Source: an uncultured Muribaculaceae bacterium (GTDB lineage Bacteria; Bacteroidota; Bacteroidia; Bacteroidales; Muribaculaceae). From it: a stretch of DNA of 6,382 bases. Position numbers and translations under genes: made by a program. A model generated the notes under the pieces. It made no database searches. It had not been told where the DNA came from and worked only from the letters and a program-made list of their open reading frames with translations. The stretch covers positions 1-6,382 of the forward strand of contig CANRZQ010000163.1 of the NCBI GenBank assembly GCA_947644475.1. Reading direction: 5' to 3'. Positions 5,022 through 6,382 of this stretch are shown one piece after another (position 1 is the first letter of the stretch; the number at the start of each line of letters is the position of its first letter).

Positions 5022-6382
5022 CACTGTCACTTTCCGACTTTGCAAAAGCCATCGGGGCCACGCTGCCGCCACAGGCCGACCCCGAAATGAAAATAAGCGG
5101 GCTGCTCACCGACTCCCGCGACATATTCTTCCCTGCCTCAACGGCATTCTTCGCCCTGCGCACCGCCTCGGGCGACGGCCACCGCTTTATCCCGGGGCTT
5201 TACGGCGAAGGCGTGCGCGTCTTTGTTGTCGACAGCGATGTCGATGCTCCGGCCGGCGCGGCAATCCTGCGCGTCGACTCCGTGCTCGGCGCCCTGCAAT
5301 GCCTCGGTGCATATATCCGCTCGGCTCGCCCCGACGTGAAAATCACGGCCATCACCGGCAGCCGCGGCAAGACCGTGGTGAAAGAGCAACTCTACATGCA
5401 GCGCAAGGACTGCGCCAAAGTGGCGCGCTCGCCGCGCAGTTACAACTCGCAGATAGGCGTGCCCCTGTCGATGTGGCAGATAGAGCCCGACACCGAGGAG
5501 GCCATAATAGAGGTGGGCATCTCCCATGCCGGCGAGATGGACACCCTCGAGCGCATCGTGCGCCCCGACGAGGGCATCTTCACCGCCATAACCGACGAGC
5601 ACGCCCGCGGCTTCGCCTCGCTCGACGAGAAGATTGCGGAAAAGGCACGCCTCTTCCGCCACTGCCGCAAGATTTACTATCCCGCCGGCGACACGCGCAT
5701 TGCCGAGGCCCTGCGCCGTGCCGCACCCGAGGCCACGCTCGCGCCCGCGGATTTCAGCACCGGACGCGCCGTGTCGACTCGCATCGACGTGGCCGACACG
5801 CTCAAAAACTGCCACGTAGTGTTCGACGGCTTCACCAACGACTACCATTCGCTGCCCGAGGCACTGAGTTTCCTGAAACGCCGCACGTCGGCCGGGCTTA
5901 CGTCCACCGTAATCCTCGACCGTCTTGTATCGGGGCGCGAGACACCCTCCGACATCTCTGCACGAGTGGCCGGGCTACTCAGCCGCGCAGGCGTAAAGCG
6001 TCTCATAACAGTGGGTTGGGAGGAGAGCGGCCTCGACGCCCTGCGCCGCGCCGGGCTCACGCCCGAGGCCGTGGCCGACGCCGACGAATTTATCCAACGC
6101 TATTCCATTTCCGACTTCGACTCGGAGATAATACTCGTAAAGGGCGACCCCGACCGCGGATTCGACCGCATAAAGTCGCATCTCGAAGCCCCGCGCCATG
6201 AGACGATACTCGAAGTGAACATCGACGCCATAGTGCACAACTACAACTATTACCGCTCGCTCATACGTCCCGAGACCGGGCTTGTGGCCATAGTGAAGGC
6301 CGCGGGCTACGGCACCGGCGCGCTCGAACTGGCACGCACGCTCCAGGCCCAGGGCGCGGCCTACCTGGCTGTGGCCGTTGTG
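5018..6382 (+). CDS. murF/alr: Bifunctional MurF (UDP-MurNAc-tripeptide:D-Ala-D-Ala ligase) / alanine racemase fusion, 3'-truncated by window end
   Basis: An open frame of 455 codons starts at the ATG overlapping the GSCFA stop and continues to the last base with no stop. The MurF half adds D-Ala-D-Ala to the UDP-MurNAc-tripeptide in the cytoplasm. The substrate-binding domain covers about 1-105 (LLTDSRDIFFP near its start). The ATP-binding domain follows, with P-loop ITGSRGKT (112-119, K118), SPRSYNSQIGVP (138-149), the metal-binding glutamate E165 in EVGIS, and H195 in TDEHARGF. A shorter ligase C-terminal domain runs to about 390. The alanine racemase half begins at H394 (HETILEVNIDAIVHNYNYYR). 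Its PLP lysine is K427 and the tyrosine after it is Y431, in VKAAGYGTG. The remaining racemase, probably some 370 residues, lies beyond the window. Such fusions are typical of Bacteroidetes. Some residues usually conserved in the MurF half differ (see findings), but the frame is intact. Confidence 0.95.
   Translation, partial: MTLSLSDFAKAIGATLPPQADPEMKISGLLTDSRDIFFPASTAFFALRTASGDGHRFIPGLYGEGVRVFVVDSDVDAPAGAAILRVDSVLGALQCLGAYIRSARPDVKITAITGSRGKTVVKEQLYMQRKDCAKVARSPRSYNSQIGVPLSMWQIEPDTEEAIIEVGISHAGEMDTLERIVRPDEGIFTAITDEHARGFASLDEKIAEKARLFRHCRKIYYPAGDTRIAEALRRAAPEATLAPADFSTGRAVSTRIDVADTLKNCHVVFDGFTNDYHSLPEALSFLKRRTSAGLTSTVILDRLVSGRETPSDISARVAGLLSRAGVKRLITVGWEESGLDALRRAGLTPEAVADADEFIQRYSISDFDSEIILVKGDPDRGFDRIKSHLEAPRHETILEVNIDAIVHNYNYYRSLIRPETGLVAIVKAAGYGTGALELARTLQAQGAAYLAVAVV

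Noticed and set aside
5138..5848. 236-residue minus-strand ORF opposite murF/alr
   Set aside because: Low-complexity Val/Ala/Gly/Arg-rich antisense product without motifs.
5299..6201. 300-residue plus-strand ORF inside murF/alr
   Set aside because: Out-of-frame, Arg/His/Pro-rich product. The frame starting at 5018 carries all Mur ligase and racemase motifs across the same bases.

Overview
The window looks like chromosomal DNA from a GC-rich Bacteroidales bacterium, most likely close to Muribaculaceae. This inference rests on four things: a MurF-alanine racemase fusion (a Bacteroidetes hallmark), a TPR/PD40/CRD/OmpA lipoprotein of the PorE type, a GSCFA-family protein, and TAnnTTTG-type -7 promoter elements. 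No phage, integrase, transposase, tRNA, rRNA or CRISPR is visible.

Left arm, minus strand (about 1915 down to 60): engB/ysxC (ribosome-assembly GTPase), then after 38 bp a 51-residue hydrophilic protein of unknown function (1253-1098), then a 207-bp non-coding gap (891-1097), then a CPBP-family intramembrane protease (890-60). The gap holds three tracts of an ACAGGAGA octamer. Two are forward and one is inverted, so they can form alternative hairpins. It also holds a 13-bp direct repeat and a short REP-like sequence. Positions 1-59 contain only AT-rich intergenic sequence with a T7 run on the plus strand, and no gene is seen there.

Centre (1916-2062): a 147-bp divergent intergenic region with two back-to-back -7 elements only 23 bp apart. 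One fires left into engB and the other right into the lipoprotein gene. The predicted leader of the rightward transcript carries a second copy of the REP-like sequence.

Right arm, plus strand (2063 to the window end): the PorE-like lipoprotein (TPR, beta-propeller, carboxypeptidase-regulatory-like domain, peptidoglycan-binding OmpA domain), a 127-bp gap with three different heptanucleotide tandem repeats, a GSCFA/SGNH-like protein, and a murF-alr fusion. The last two overlap by four bases (ATGA), and murF-alr runs off the window end after 455 codons with no stop. All three right-arm genes connect to the cell envelope. The first is expected to anchor to peptidoglycan at the outer membrane, the second resembles SGNH esterases, and the third makes the D-Ala-D-Ala-bearing peptidoglycan precursor.

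Most of the window is ordinary core-genome content. The least explained parts are the 51-residue protein, the invertible octamer hairpins, the cluster of heptamer repeats, and several substitutions at normally conserved positions of the MurF half. Family assignments come from motif recognition alone; no database search was possible.
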